64,000 nt of DNA from positions 1 to 64,000 of the forward strand of contig JAPLGO010000012.1 in the NCBI GenBank assembly GCA_026390115.1. The letters run 5' to 3'. The translations under genes and the position numbers were made by a program. Source of the stretch: Campylobacterales bacterium. Lineage in GTDB: Bacteria > Campylobacterota > Campylobacteria > Campylobacterales > Sulfurimonadaceae. Below are positions 45,233-54,135 of this stretch, in pieces (the stretch's first letter is position 1; every line of letters starts with the position of its first letter). The notes under the pieces were generated by a model that did not search any database, had not been told where the DNA came from, and saw nothing but the letters and a program-made list of their open reading frames with translations.

Positions 45233-46417
45233 ATGGATACTACCGAGTGGCTCAAAAAACTAAAAGAGTTTAAAAAATATGTTAATAACTTTTTAAAACA
45301 TCAAAAAGAGAGCATTGAAGATATTCATAAACTCAGAGTGATGAGCAGAGAGCTGTTTTCATTACTTGGAACTGATGAGCCTTTTTCTAGAGGTGTGAAA
45401 AAAGTAATTAAAACAAGCAACAAGGTAAGAGATATTGATGTGTTTTCTGAGATTTACCTCAAATCTTTGCCAAAACAATATCTCAACGAACTGGACACAA
45501 AAAGTCTAATAAAGTCTGTACATGAGAGTAGAAAAAAAGAGATAGGCAACCTGCACGCTTATCTCAAAACTTTAGTTATACCGGAGAGTGCGGAGTTTCA
45601 CCATGAGAATCAAGAGATTGATGTAATAAATGGTGAGGATATAAAGTTAGATAAGGAAGAGTTACACACATATAGAATTTATATAAAAAAAATATTATTC
45701 ATGGAAAAAAATAGTTCTGCAAAAGATGAAAAAAAGATTAAAACGCTGAACAAAATAAAAGATATTTTAGGCACTATAAATGACAACTATAATGGAGTGA
45801 AAGAATTGAGCAATTTTGATATAAAGCCAAATATATTCAAAAAAATAGAAATGTTCACCCAAAAGCAAAATTTAAAATTATTTAAACAATTCAAATATTT
45901 TAATCAAAAGGTAAAGAAGGGGTCTTCGATGAAAAAACTGTACATAATCAGACATGCAAAATCAAGCTGGGAAGAGATTTCTCTGGATGATTTTGAGCGA
46001 CCTTTAAACAAAAGAGGCAAAGCAGATGCTCCTTTGATGGGAAGTAAACTCAAAGAAAAAAGAGTCATGCCCGATCTAATATTGTCAAGTCCTGCACTAA
46101 GAGCAAAAACCACGGCAGAGATAATTGCAAAACAACTAGAGTTTAAAAAAGAGATTGTGTTTGATGAAAATATCTATGAATCAAGCGTGAGTGAACTCCA
46201 TAAAATAGTGAGTGAAATAGATGATAAAAACAGGGTCGTATTTTTGTTTGGACATAATCCAAGTCTCAACATGCTTGCCCAAAATTATCTAAATTTTAAC
46301 GAAAACATCCCGACATGCGGGGTCGTGGAGATAGAGTTTGATTGTGACAGTTGGGCGGATATAAGTGCAGAAAATGCAAGGTTGGTTTCGTTTGATTATC
46401 CGAAGAAAGAGAAGTGA
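45233..46417 (+). CDS. CHAD domain fused to SixA-type histidine phosphatase
   Basis: Protein of 394 residues with two modules. Residues ~1-230 form a CHAD domain (IHKLRVMSRELFSLL; ELHTYRIYIKKILFM), an inorganic polyphosphate-binding helical bundle rich in Lys. Residues 233-385 form a SixA-like phosphatase: LYIIRHAKSSWEE (catalytic His), LILSSPALRAKTTAEI and FLFGHNPSLN. An internal ATG at 45929, with AAGAAGGGG before it, could also start the phosphatase alone. It separates hypD from hypE. A polyphosphate-linked phosphatase is an inference. Confidence 0.85.
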   Translation: MDTTEWLKKLKEFKKYVNNFLKHQKESIEDIHKLRVMSRELFSLLGTDEPFSRGVKKVIKTSNKVRDIDVFSEIYLKSLPKQYLNELDTKSLIKSVHESRKKEIGNLHAYLKTLVIPESAEFHHENQEIDVINGEDIKLDKEELHTYRIYIKKILFMEKNSSAKDEKKIKTLNKIKDILGTINDNYNGVKELSNFDIKPNIFKKIEMFTQKQNLKLFKQFKYFNQKVKKGSSMKKLYIIRHAKSSWEEISLDDFERPLNKRGKADAPLMGSKLKEKRVMPDLILSSPALRAKTTAEIIAKQLEFKKEIVFDENIYESSVSELHKIVSEIDDKNRVVFLFGHNPSLNMLAQNYLNFNENIPTCGVVEIEFDCDSWADISAENARLVSFDYPKKEK

Positions 46418-46433
46418 ATAGAGTTGAAATAAA

Positions 46434-46439
46434 TATAAT
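46434..46439 (+). promoter_or_regulatory. -10 box before the KAP gene
   Basis: TATAAT lies 21 bases before the KAP start, in a 43-base gap. It suggests that the KAP gene has its own promoter rather than only the hyp promoter. Confidence 0.35.
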
Positions 46440-46460
46440 ATATTACATAAAGGTTGAAGC

Positions 46461-47891
46461 ATGATGAATAAAAATAAACAGTTTGAAATTAATGAAGCTG
46501 ATATTTTTAGTAATGACAAACTAAAAAGAATAGCTGCAATAGAAAATTTATCTGATCTAATAGTTTCTACAAAGGAGGCATTTACTCTTGGTATTAATGC
46601 TGATTGGGGTGCTGGCAAAACAACTTTTGTAAAACTTTGGCAAAAATATCTCAAAAAAGAACATAATGTAAATAGTATTTATTTTAGTGCTTGGGAAGAT
46701 GATTTTTCAAAAGAACCTTTAATATCAATACTTGGAGAGATAAATAAGTATATTTCAGATAATTTTGAAAATACAAGTGAAGTTGCACAAAAATTTGACA
46801 AAGTTAAAGAGTTTGGTGGAAAAGTTTTAAAACGAGGAATACCAGCTTTTGTAAAAGGTGCAACAAGTGGTTTACTTGATATAGATAAAGGTTTAGAAGA
46901 TGCAATCGGAGCAATCAGCGAACAAGCTACTAAAGAGTTGATTGATAAATATTCTAAAGATAAAGAAGTTACACAAAAATTTAAAGAAGCTATCTCAGAG
47001 TTGCTAGAAAATATAGATAATACAAAACCATTTGTGGTTTTTATTGATGAACTGGATAGATGCCGTCCTCTGTATGCAATAGAACTGCTTGAGAGAGTAA
47101 AACATATATTTGGGATTGATGGTTTAATATTTGTATTGTCAATTGACAAAAAACAACTTTCAGAATCAATTAAATCACAATATGGAAATATTGATGCAAA
47201 CAGTTATCTAAAACGCTTTATTGACTTAGAATACAATCTTACCAACAATAATATTGATGAATTTTGTGACAATCTTTATTATTCAGTTTATGAACTAGAT
47301 AATGTTTTGACTTCAAAAGAGATAAAAAAAGAATCTAGAGAATACAATGAACTTTCAATATTAAAGTATTTGGTAAGTTCAATGAAATTGAATTTACGTG
47401 AAGTTGAACAAGTATTTATTCAAATAAATATAATCTTTAAAACAATAAATCCTAGATTATTTGAAATGCATTTTAAGGTTATAGTTTTTTTTGTTGTTTT
47501 AAAGTTAAAAAATTCAAGGTTGTACGATGAATTAGTTAATCAAGAAACATCTGCCGAAGAAATACTTAACAATATTTTAGACAACAAAGAAGAAGCGGAT
47601 ATGCAGAAGAGATATATTTATCAATATTTTAAAATTCTAATAAAAGCTATAGTATTTGCTACTTCTAAGGCGGACGATGAGATGAATTTAGAAATAAAAA
47701 AGTAAAATGATATACTTAAAACTTTAGAAAACGGAACAGATATATATAAAGAACAAAATCAGTTAGTTCGTATAATTACAAATGGTGAAAATCATGGAAT
47801 TTATAGGTTGAATCGAGCTATTGATACAGTGTTAAAAAAGATTGACTTTGTAGATAAATTTAATTTTGATGAGATAAAAGAGAGTAATTAA
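46461..47891 (+). pseudogene. KAP-family P-loop NTPase, broken by an in-frame stop
   Basis: KAP NTPase with Walker A NADWGAGKTTFVKLW, the FSAWEDD motif and Walker B FVVFIDELDRCRP, followed by LDLEY-like YLKRFIDLEYNL. The frame stops at TAA 47703-47705 after EIKK, then goes on in the same frame through NDILKTLENGTDI and INRAIDTVLKKIDF-like text to TAA 47889-47891 (476 codons). One base change would explain this. The first 414 residues hold all ATPase motifs and may remain active. KAP proteins often occur in phage-defence and mobile islands. Upstream is CHAD-SixA; its end overlaps the hypE remnant start (TAATG). Confidence 0.75.
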
Positions 47892-47968
47892 TGAACAAAA
47901 CAATCAGCTTGGCATGTGGAAACGGTGGAGAAGAGAATAATGAACTTATCTCTCAAGTATTTTACAAA
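47891..47968 (+). pseudogene. 5' remnant of hypE (26 codons)
   Basis: Bases 47891-47968 match the first 78 bases of the intact hypE at 49108 at 69 positions, and 8 of the 9 differences are silent. The residues agree (MNKTISLACGNGGEENNELI) but for Gln/Lys at residue 22. The match ends abruptly at codon 26 and the frame stops ten codons later. It starts on the KAP stop codon as TAATG. Confidence 0.93.
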
Positions 47969-48002
47969 CCATGCAAGAGTCAAAACAAAAAGCTTTAAAA
48001 CA

Positions 48003-48866
48003 ATGAACAACATTATAACTGATAACCATACTATCCAAAACAAAATATTTACCGTTAGAGATGTGCAAGTAATGCTTGATGCAGATTTGGCGGAGCTTTA
48101 TGGCGTGGAGACAAAACAGCTTAACAAAGCCGTGAGTAGAAATTTGGATAGATTCCCTGAAAGTTTTAGATTTCAGTTAACACAACATGAGTTTGATAAC
48201 TTGAGGTTCCAAAATGGAACCTCAAGTGAACATGGCGGTAGAAGATATTTACCTTTTGTATTTACAGAACAAGGAGTGTCAATGCTCTCAGCTGTTCTTA
48301 GAAGCACAACGGCGGTGCAAGTTAGCATAAGAATTATTGAAACATTTGTGGTAATGAGAAGATTTATAACTCAAAATGCAGGAATATTTGAAAGATTTGA
48401 AAGGATAGAGCAACGACTATCAATCCATGATGAAAATTTCAATAAAATATTTGATGCCATAGAAGACAAAACCATAAAACCAAAACAAGGCATTTTTTAT
48501 AATGGACAAATTTTTGATGCGTATATTTTTGTCAATGACTTGATTAAAAGTGCAAAAAATACAATAACTCTTTTTGACAACTACATAGACGAATCGGTTT
48601 TAACACTGCTTAGCAAAAACCAAACAGTAAAAATAACTATTTATACAAAAAATATCTCGAAACAATTGAAACTAGATGTAGAAAAATACAATAGTCAGTA
48701 CAAACAAATAGAACTTAAAAAATTTGACCTATCTCACGATAGATTTTTACTGGTAGATGACGAAGTCTATCATATAGGAACATCTCTAAAAGATTTAGGT
48801 AAAAAATGGTTTGCATTTTCAAAAATGGATAAAGCAAGCTTTGAGATAATGGAGCGGCTGAAGTGA
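48003..48866 (+). CDS. ORF6N-domain protein with PLD-like C-terminus
   Basis: Protein of 287 residues. Residues ~10-110 are an ORF6N (KilA-N-like) DNA-binding domain: FTVRDVQVMLDADLAELYGV, FTEQGVSMLSAVLRS. Residues ~175-285 hold a PLD-like half: LFDNYIDESVLTLLS and HDRFLLVDDEVYHIGTSLKD. The domain is common in phage and mobile islands, where it may regulate or nick DNA. ATG 48003 lacks a ribosome site; ATG 47940, inside the hypE remnant, has GGAGAAGAG 6 bases before it and would add 21 residues. Its insertion parts two copies of hypE sequence. Confidence 0.8.
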   Translation: MNNIITDNHTIQNKIFTVRDVQVMLDADLAELYGVETKQLNKAVSRNLDRFPESFRFQLTQHEFDNLRFQNGTSSEHGGRRYLPFVFTEQGVSMLSAVLRSTTAVQVSIRIIETFVVMRRFITQNAGIFERFERIEQRLSIHDENFNKIFDAIEDKTIKPKQGIFYNGQIFDAYIFVNDLIKSAKNTITLFDNYIDESVLTLLSKNQTVKITIYTKNISKQLKLDVEKYNSQYKQIELKKFDLSHDRFLLVDDEVYHIGTSLKDLGKKWFAFSKMDKASFEIMERLK

Positions 48867-49107
48867 GAAGTTTGGAATATTCAAAAATAAGTCAGACAGT
48901 GTCTGACAAATTGAGTGTTGCAAAAGTGCCATTGGCTGTGGCACAAAATAAAGATGGGCAAAATAGGCAACTGTTAGTTGCACAAAGTATTTGAACTCAT
49001 ACATAAGAATAGCCCATGAAAATATATGAAAAAAGTAATGTGCAAAAAAAGTATATTTCAAATTTTGACAATTTTATTATAGATATAAAAATAATGGAGA
49101 AAACTAT
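48867..49107. other. Gap before hypE with a palindrome and a weak 43-codon frame
   Basis: A GTG at 48863 opens a 43-codon frame (to 48994, reading LSVAKVPLAVAQNKDGQNRQ) that overlaps the ORF6N stop. I do not recognise it and give it low trust. A palindrome lies at 48891-48907, and the A/T-rich end carries the hypE ribosome site (AATGGAGAAA). Confidence 0.4.
48891..48907. promoter_or_regulatory. 17-base perfect palindrome
   Basis: GTCAGACA-G-TGTCTGAC, 25 bases after the ORF6N stop and inside the weak 43-codon frame. It may be an operator or an element boundary. Confidence 0.45.
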
Positions 49108-50106
49108 ATGAACAAAACAATTAGCTTAGCATGCGGAAACGGTGGGGAAGAAAATAATGAACTTATCTCCAAAGTTTTTTACAAGGCGTTTAAAAACGAG
49201 ATATTAGAAAAAAGTGAAGATGCGGCGATTATCCATGGTGGTGCGTTGGCGTTTTCTACTGACAGTTTTACGGTTTCACCTCTGTTTTTTGCAGGTGCAG
49301 ACATAGGTAAACTTGCAGTTTGCGGTACATGTAACGACCTTGCTATGATGGGTGCGCAACCGAAGTATCTTACATGCAGTGTGATTATAGAAGAGGGTTT
49401 TGAGACGAGAGAGCTTGAGCGGATTGTGCGAAGTATGAAACAAGAGCTTGAAATTAACGGTGCTATTGTTGTAAGCGGCGATACAAAGGTTGTTCCACGC
49501 GGAAGTGTTGACAAGATTTTTATCAACACTAGCGGAATCGGTGAAGTTTTAAGAAAAGGTATCAGTTCTAACAACATCAGCGAAGATGACCTCATTCTTG
49601 TAAACCGTGATATCGGCTGTCACGGTGCTACTATCTTTGCTGCACGTGAGGGTATTGAGATGAACAGTCCGCTCAAAAGTGATTGTGAGTCACTTTTTCC
49701 TCAGGTAAAAGCTCTTTTGGATGCCGAGATAAAAATAACTGCCATGCGAGATGCAACTAGAGGCGGGGTAAGTGCTGTTTTAAATGAGTGGGCGAAGCAG
49801 TCAAATATTTGCATAGAAATTGAAGAAGAGAAAATTCCTGTAAGCGATGAAGTAAACGGCATTTGTGAAATGCTTGGTTTTGAAGCGGCTGCTTTGGCGA
49901 ATGAGGGTACTTTTGTATTGGCTGTTAAAAAAGGGGATGCCGATAGGGCAATAGAAATTTTAAAAACATTTGAGAACTGCTCAAAAGCAACAATAATCGG
50001 TAAAGTGACAGATGCACATTTGAAAAAAGTGATTTTAAACAGCAGTTGGGGAACAAAAAGATTCTTAGATACTCCAAGCGGTGAGTTGCTTCCTAGAATC
50101 TGCTAA
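49108..50106 (+). CDS. hypE: Hydrogenase maturation protein HypE
   Basis: ATP-dependent dehydratase of 332 residues that turns the carbamoyl group from HypF into thiocyanate on its last Cys. It shows the AIR-synthase fold: FTVSPLFFAGADIGKLAVCG, MRDATRGGVSAVLNEWA, and the C-terminal PRIC with the acceptor Cys. It lies 4 bases before hypX. Confidence 0.97.
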   Translation: MNKTISLACGNGGEENNELISKVFYKAFKNEILEKSEDAAIIHGGALAFSTDSFTVSPLFFAGADIGKLAVCGTCNDLAMMGAQPKYLTCSVIIEEGFETRELERIVRSMKQELEINGAIVVSGDTKVVPRGSVDKIFINTSGIGEVLRKGISSNNISEDDLILVNRDIGCHGATIFAAREGIEMNSPLKSDCESLFPQVKALLDAEIKITAMRDATRGGVSAVLNEWAKQSNICIEIEEEKIPVSDEVNGICEMLGFEAAALANEGTFVLAVKKGDADRAIEILKTFENCSKATIIGKVTDAHLKKVILNSSWGTKRFLDTPSGELLPRIC

Positions 50107-50110
50107 ATAG

Positions 50111-51757
50111 ATGAAAATACTTCTGCTTGTATCTGCATTCAATTCTCTTACGCAGAGAGTTTTTTGTGAGCTTAAAGAGATGAATCACACCGTGTCTGTA
50201 CAGTTTGCTATCAATGATAAGGTGATGATAGACGAAGTAAAAAGGTTCCAACCTGACATTGTTTTTTGCCCTTATCTTAAAAAATTTATTCCTCAAGAGA
50301 TATTTCTAAAAACTCCTACATTTATACTTCACCCTGGCATTCGAGGTGACAGAGGACATAACGCAATAGACCATGCACTGCGAGATGAGAGAAAGGAGTG
50401 GGGAGTTGTCATACTCAAAGCCAATGAAGAGTTTGATGGCGGAGAAATATACAGCGAAGTAAGATTTAAGATGAGAGATGCAACAAAGGCTTCCGTATAT
50501 AGAGCTGAGGTTGCAGATGCCGCTTTAATGGCACTCAAAGAACTGCTGAACAATTTGGAAGATAAAGCGTTCCTACCAACTCCCCAGCTTAAAACAGAGA
50601 TGCATCATTATCTGACGCAGAATGACAGAGCAATAGATTGGCAAAAAGAGAGTACAAAAGAGATAATCAAAAAGATTAGACTCAGCGACAGTTTTCCCGG
50701 TGTGAAAGAAACGCTGCTTGGAGTAGAGTGTTATCTCTTTGGAGCGTGGCAAGAGGATAAATTAAAAGGTAACCCAAAAGAGATTATTGCTAAAAGAGAT
50801 GGCGCTGTTTGCATAGGTACAGTGGATGGAGCAATCTGGATAAGTCACCTTCAAGAAGTAGGGAAGTTTAAACTTCCTGCTACTTATGTTTTGAAGGAGA
50901 AAATCAAAGGTGTTAAAGAAGAGAGACTTCCTCTGCTATTTGATATGAGTTATAAAACATTTTATGAAATTAGCTCGCATAAAGATGGTGATGTGGCGTA
51001 TCTATATTTTAATTTTCACAATGGTGCAATGGGCGCTGAACAGTGTATCAGACTAAAGTATGCTTTTGAATATCTGCAAGAGAGTGCGAAAGTGATTGTG
51101 TTTATGGGAGCAGATGAGTTCTTTAGTAATGGAATAAATCTAAATATTCTAGAAGACTCTCAAAAGCAGGGAGAGGATGGCTGGAGCAACATTAATGCGA
51201 TGAATGATTTGATAAAGTCGATTCTGTTTGCAGATGAAGTTATAACTGTTGTATCACTTCATAAAAATGCCGGAGCCGGCGGAGTATTTTTGGCACTGGC
51301 ATGTGACTATGTCTTGGCATGTGGAAGCGCAGTTTTAAACCCCCACTATAAAACAATAGGTCTGAGTGGGAGCGAATATCACACTTACACATTGCCAAAA
51401 AGAGTGGGTGCTCATAAGGCGGAAAAGTTACTTAGCAGTTGTTTGCCAATAAATGCTTACAGAGCGAAAGAGATTGGCATGATTGATGAGGTATTTGAAA
51501 AAGAGAATTATTTTGAAGAAGTTAGAAGTTTTACGCACAAATTAGTAGAAAATGAAGATAAATATGATGACTTTCTTTATAGTAAGAAAGACTATTTGGA
51601 AGAAAACAGAGAGTTTATAAACGAGTGTAAAGAGAGTGAATTAAAAGTGATGTATCCGGAATTTTGGGATAAAGAGAGTTGCTTTCATCAATCAAGACGG
51701 GATTTTGTTTATAAAAGATGCCCAATCCAAACACCTCAAAGATTAAAGGAAATATGA
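50111..51757 (+). CDS. hypX: Hydrogenase maturation factor HypX/HoxX
   Basis: Protein of 548 residues with a formyl-tetrahydrofolate hydrolase-like N-terminal half ([39 protein letters not shown]) and an enoyl-CoA hydratase-like C-terminal half ([19 protein letters not shown]-like [36 protein letters not shown]). HypX makes the CO ligand of the active site when oxygen is present. Its presence points to a hydrogenase assembled under air or low oxygen. It overlaps hypA by one base (TGATG). Confidence 0.93.
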   Translation: MKILLLVSAFNSLTQRVFCELKEMNHTVSVQFAINDKVMIDEVKRFQPDIVFCPYLKKFIPQEIFLKTPTFILHPGIRGDRGHNAIDHALRDERKEWGVVILKANEEFDGGEIYSEVRFKMRDATKASVYRAEVADAALMALKELLNNLEDKAFLPTPQLKTEMHHYLTQNDRAIDWQKESTKEIIKKIRLSDSFPGVKETLLGVECYLFGAWQEDKLKGNPKEIIAKRDGAVCIGTVDGAIWISHLQEVGKFKLPATYVLKEKIKGVKEERLPLLFDMSYKTFYEISSHKDGDVAYLYFNFHNGAMGAEQCIRLKYAFEYLQESAKVIVFMGADEFFSNGINLNILEDSQKQGEDGWSNINAMNDLIKSILFADEVITVVSLHKNAGAGGVFLALACDYVLACGSAVLNPHYKTIGLSGSEYHTYTLPKRVGAHKAEKLLSSCLPINAYRAKEIGMIDEVFEKENYFEEVRSFTHKLVENEDKYDDFLYSKKDYLEENREFINECKESELKVMYPEFWDKESCFHQSRRDFVYKRCPIQTPQRLKEI

Positions 51758-52098
51758 TGCATGAGTATAGTATTGTACAGTCGCTTTTAGACTCTTGTGA
51801 AGAGAATGCACAAAAAAACAGTGCGACTAAAGTGACTAAAGTTGTCGTCAAGATTGGTGTCATGAGCGGAGTAGAACCGGAGCTTTTAAAAACAGCTTTT
51901 GACACTTTTAAAGAGCAAACAATTTGTGATGGTGCTGAGTTTATTATGAACATTCAGCCGGTAGTTATAAAGTGTAATAGCTGCTTGAATGAATCTATTT
52001 TAAAAAAGTTGGAGTACTCTTGCCCAAGATGCAAGAGTGTAGAGCTTGATATAATAGATGGCGAAGATATGTACCTTATGCAGTTGGAGTTAGAGTAA
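51757..52098 (+). CDS. hypA: Hydrogenase nickel-incorporation protein HypA
   Basis: Nickel chaperone of 113 residues. It begins [16 protein letters not shown], with His2 as the nickel ligand, and has a zinc site of two Cys pairs (CNSC and CPRC). I use the ATG at 51757, which gives the conserved MHE start; the frame opens further upstream in hypX. It closes the hyp gene group. Confidence 0.96.
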   Translation: MHEYSIVQSLLDSCEENAQKNSATKVTKVVVKIGVMSGVEPELLKTAFDTFKEQTICDGAEFIMNIQPVVIKCNSCLNESILKKLEYSCPRCKSVELDIIDGEDMYLMQLELE

Positions 52099-52149
52099 AG
52101 AAGCGAAAAATTACTTATTTTCTCGATATGTTGCAATTAATTATTAGTT

Positions 52150-52170
52150 TCGGTGCCATATCGGTGCCAT
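52150..52170. repeat. Direct repeat of TCGGTGCCAT
   Basis: TCGGTGCCAT occurs at 52150-52159 and 52161-52170, an 11-base step. It lies between hypA and the toxin-antitoxin genes. A related spaced repeat (TGTACC at 53564-53569 and 53575-53580, also an 11-base step) closes the other side. Such repeats may mark the edges of a small island. Confidence 0.45.
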
Positions 52171-52336
52171 CAATTAGCATTAAATCTACATTTTATAGTA
52201 AGTTTATTTTTTGAAGACTCAGTAAATACGGTATTTAATGGTATTGTTTAATTTATTCAGCTAGCTCCAGTATTCGAAGTCATTAAATACATAAAATTTA
52301 AAAGTTTGGAATTACATCAATAATATAGGCAAAAAC

Positions 52337-52627
52337 TTATTCAGTAAATCTACCATGCAACAGATTATAAATTTTGTTGTTCTCTCTTTTACCAACCGCC
52401 AAAACTAAGATAGTTATACTCTCATCTTCAACTTTATAAGCAAGTCTAAAACCCGCAGTTTTGAGCTTGATTTTATAGACATCATCAAAACCGCTTAATT
52501 TATCTTTTGGAATTTTTGGATTTATGAGTCTCTCAGCAAGCTTTTTTTTGAATTGTTCACTAATGGCAGTATCAAGGCTCTTCCACTCTTTGAGTGCCTT
52601 GGGATGAAAAGTGAGTTTATAAGTCAT
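52337..52627 (-). CDS. stbE: RelE/StbE-like toxin
   Basis: Toxin of 96 residues of the RelE/ParE superfamily: YKLTFHPKALKEWKSLD, KKKLAERLINPKIPKDKLSG, YKIKLKTAGFRLAYKVED, VLAVGKREN. RelE-type toxins cut mRNA on the ribosome. It overlaps the antitoxin gene by 11 bases. All core residues look present. Confidence 0.9.
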   Translation of the reverse strand: MTYKLTFHPKALKEWKSLDTAISEQFKKKLAERLINPKIPKDKLSGFDDVYKIKLKTAGFRLAYKVEDESITILVLAVGKRENNKIYNLLHGRFTE

Positions 52628-52868
52628 CTAAAGAAACTTCTACGGATGCAAAATTCTCTTTCAATCTATTTCTTACATCTTTTGAAAGCATATAATCATC
52701 CAGCATATCCATCAATTTTTCATATGTTTTTGCAGGAACTAAATAAGCAGATGGAATGTTGTGATTTAAAATTGCAATCGTCTCATCACCGGCATTTTTT
52801 AAAAGCTCACTTGGAGATTTCTTCAGCTCTGTTATACTAGCTGTATAGTTTGATAATATAGGTTGCAT
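52617..52868 (-). CDS. stbD: StbD/Phd-like antitoxin
   Basis: Antitoxin of 83 residues. The pattern ASITELKKSPSELLKNAG followed by AILNHNIPSAYLVPAKTYEK is the StbD/Phd-YefM family. It would bind DNA and block the StbE-like toxin. First gene of the pair. Confidence 0.88.
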   Translation of the reverse strand: MQPILSNYTASITELKKSPSELLKNAGDETIAILNHNIPSAYLVPAKTYEKLMDMLDDYMLSKDVRNRLKENFASVEVSLDDL

Positions 52869-53008
52869 TTAAGTGCCTTTTTTAGTATTTTATTTGACAC
52901 TGATATTATATATAAAAAAAGTAATAATGCATATATTGGAATAATAAAGTGTTCATAATTAATTGATATAATATCCCATTTGGTATACAATAAGAAAAGG
53001 GATTGATG

Positions 53009-53263
53009 ATGAGCAAAATACAAACTAGTTTACGTCTTGATGAAGATAAGTTTTCAGAAGCCAAAGTGATATTGAAAAGTTTAGGTTTAAATTTTACAGA
53101 TGCAGTTAATATTTTTACAAATATGGTTGTAGCAACTAGAGGTTTGCCTTTTGATGTAAAGCTACCTACAAAAGAGTTTAAAAAATCTATTGATGAGCTT
53201 GAAAATAGAGATGGTAAAAGTTTTAAGAATGTAGATGAACTTTTTAAAGATTTAGATAACTGA
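53009..53263 (+). CDS. dinJ: DinJ/RelB-family antitoxin
   Basis: Antitoxin of 84 residues: IQTSLRLDEDKFSEAKVILK and the ribbon-helix-helix segment LGLNFTDAVNIFTNMVV, then LPFDVKLPTKEF. It is coupled to a frameshifted YafQ-like toxin (TGATG). AAAAGGG precedes the start; ATGs at 53006 and 53009 are both possible. Confidence 0.87.
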   Translation: MSKIQTSLRLDEDKFSEAKVILKSLGLNFTDAVNIFTNMVVATRGLPFDVKLPTKEFKKSIDELENRDGKSFKNVDELFKDLDN

Positions 53264-53537
53264 TGTATTCAATATTTAGAACTATTTCTTTTAAAAAACA
53301 GTATAAAAAATTATCTTTTATAGATAAAGAGTTAGTGAAAGAGATTATTATTTTATTGGCAGAAAATAAAAAAACTTGATGACAAATATAAAGACCATAA
53401 ACTCACTGGAAATTTTAAAGATTTAAAAGAGTGTCATGTTAAACCTGACTTACTTCTAATATATAAAATAAACAACGAGATTTTAGAACTTGCACTTATT
53501 CAAGTGGGGGGGGAATCATAATTCACTCTTTAGATAA
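53263..53537 (+). pseudogene. yafQ: YafQ-like toxin gene with A7 and G8 frameshifts
   Basis: The frame starts MYSIFRTISFKKQYKKLSFI and breaks at a run of seven A (53368-53374); six A would restore it. The corrected frame reads KYKDHKLTGNFKDLKECHVK then PDLLLIYKINNE, the YafQ core. A run of eight G (53506-53513) then shifts it again; seven or four G would give GNHNSLFR, the normal YafQ-like end (GSHSELF). As it stands the toxin is off. Poly-G tracts of this size are phase-variable switches in Campylobacter and Helicobacter. Confidence 0.85.
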
Positions 53538-53563
53538 ATAATTATAGAATTTAAAAAAAGCAG

Positions 53564-53580
53564 TGTACCGTTTTTGTACC
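53564..53580. repeat. Spaced TGTACC repeat
   Basis: TGTACC at 53564-53569 and 53575-53580, an 11-base step like the repeat at 52150-52170 on the other side of the toxin-antitoxin genes. Confidence 0.4.
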
Positions 53581-53600
53581 TCTTTTTTTCAAGAGGTTTT
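53579..53600 (+). terminator. Probable terminator after yafQ
   Basis: CCTCTT (53579-53584) pairs with AAGAGG (53591-53596) and is followed by TTTT. Confidence 0.5.
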
Positions 53601-53710
53601 CAATAAGGGTAAGAAGCGTTGTTTATAGGGAATGCTACTTTCTTGTATTCCGTGAAATGCAAATGTAAAAATTTGTGTTTAGGTTAAACAAAACTTAAAG
53701 CTTAGATGGT

Positions 53711-53716
53711 TATAAT
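53711..53716 (+). promoter_or_regulatory. -10 box of rplU
   Basis: A perfect TATAAT lies 90 bases before rplU, leaving an 80-base leader. Confidence 0.5.
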
Positions 53717-53739
53717 TCCGGACTTTTTGTAGAAATTGG

Positions 53740-53779
53740 ACTTCTGGGTGCGTGATTTTTCTACACTCAGAAGTTTTTG
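53740..53779 (+). promoter_or_regulatory. Leader hairpin before rplU
   Basis: ACTTCTGGGTG (53740-53750) pairs with CACTCAGAAGT (53764-53774), one G-T pair, followed by TTTTT. It could work as an attenuator or an L21 binding site controlling rplU-rpmA. Confidence 0.5.
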
Positions 53780-53806
53780 TTAATATAATATATTTAAGGA
53801 CTATAG

Positions 53807-54115
53807 ATGTACGCAATTATTAAAAATGGTGGTAAGCAGTATAAAGTTCAAGAGGGTGATGTCTTAAAATTTGACAACATGTCTCTTGAGCCAAAAACTA
53901 TCATCGAAATCAAAGAAGTTCTAGCTGTAAATGCTGGTGAACTTAAAATGGGAACACCTTTCGTTGAAGGTGCTATTGTGACTGCTGAAGTTATCAATGA
54001 AGGTCGTGACAAAAAAGTTATTACTTTTAAAAAGCGTCGTCGTAAAGATAGTAAAGTTAAAAGAGGTTTCAGAAGAGACTTCACTCGTGTTCGTATCACG
54101 AAAATAGCTGCGTAA
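53807..54115 (+). CDS. rplU: Ribosomal protein L21
   Basis: Large-subunit protein of 102 residues: [20 protein letters not shown], then HRQ-like [16 protein letters not shown] that binds 23S rRNA. It is followed by rpmA after 20 bases, the usual pair. Confidence 0.98.
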   Translation: MYAIIKNGGKQYKVQEGDVLKFDNMSLEPKTIIEIKEVLAVNAGELKMGTPFVEGAIVTAEVINEGRDKKVITFKKRRRKDSKVKRGFRRDFTRVRITKIAA

Positions 54116-54135
54116 TTAAGATTAAGGAGTAAAGT

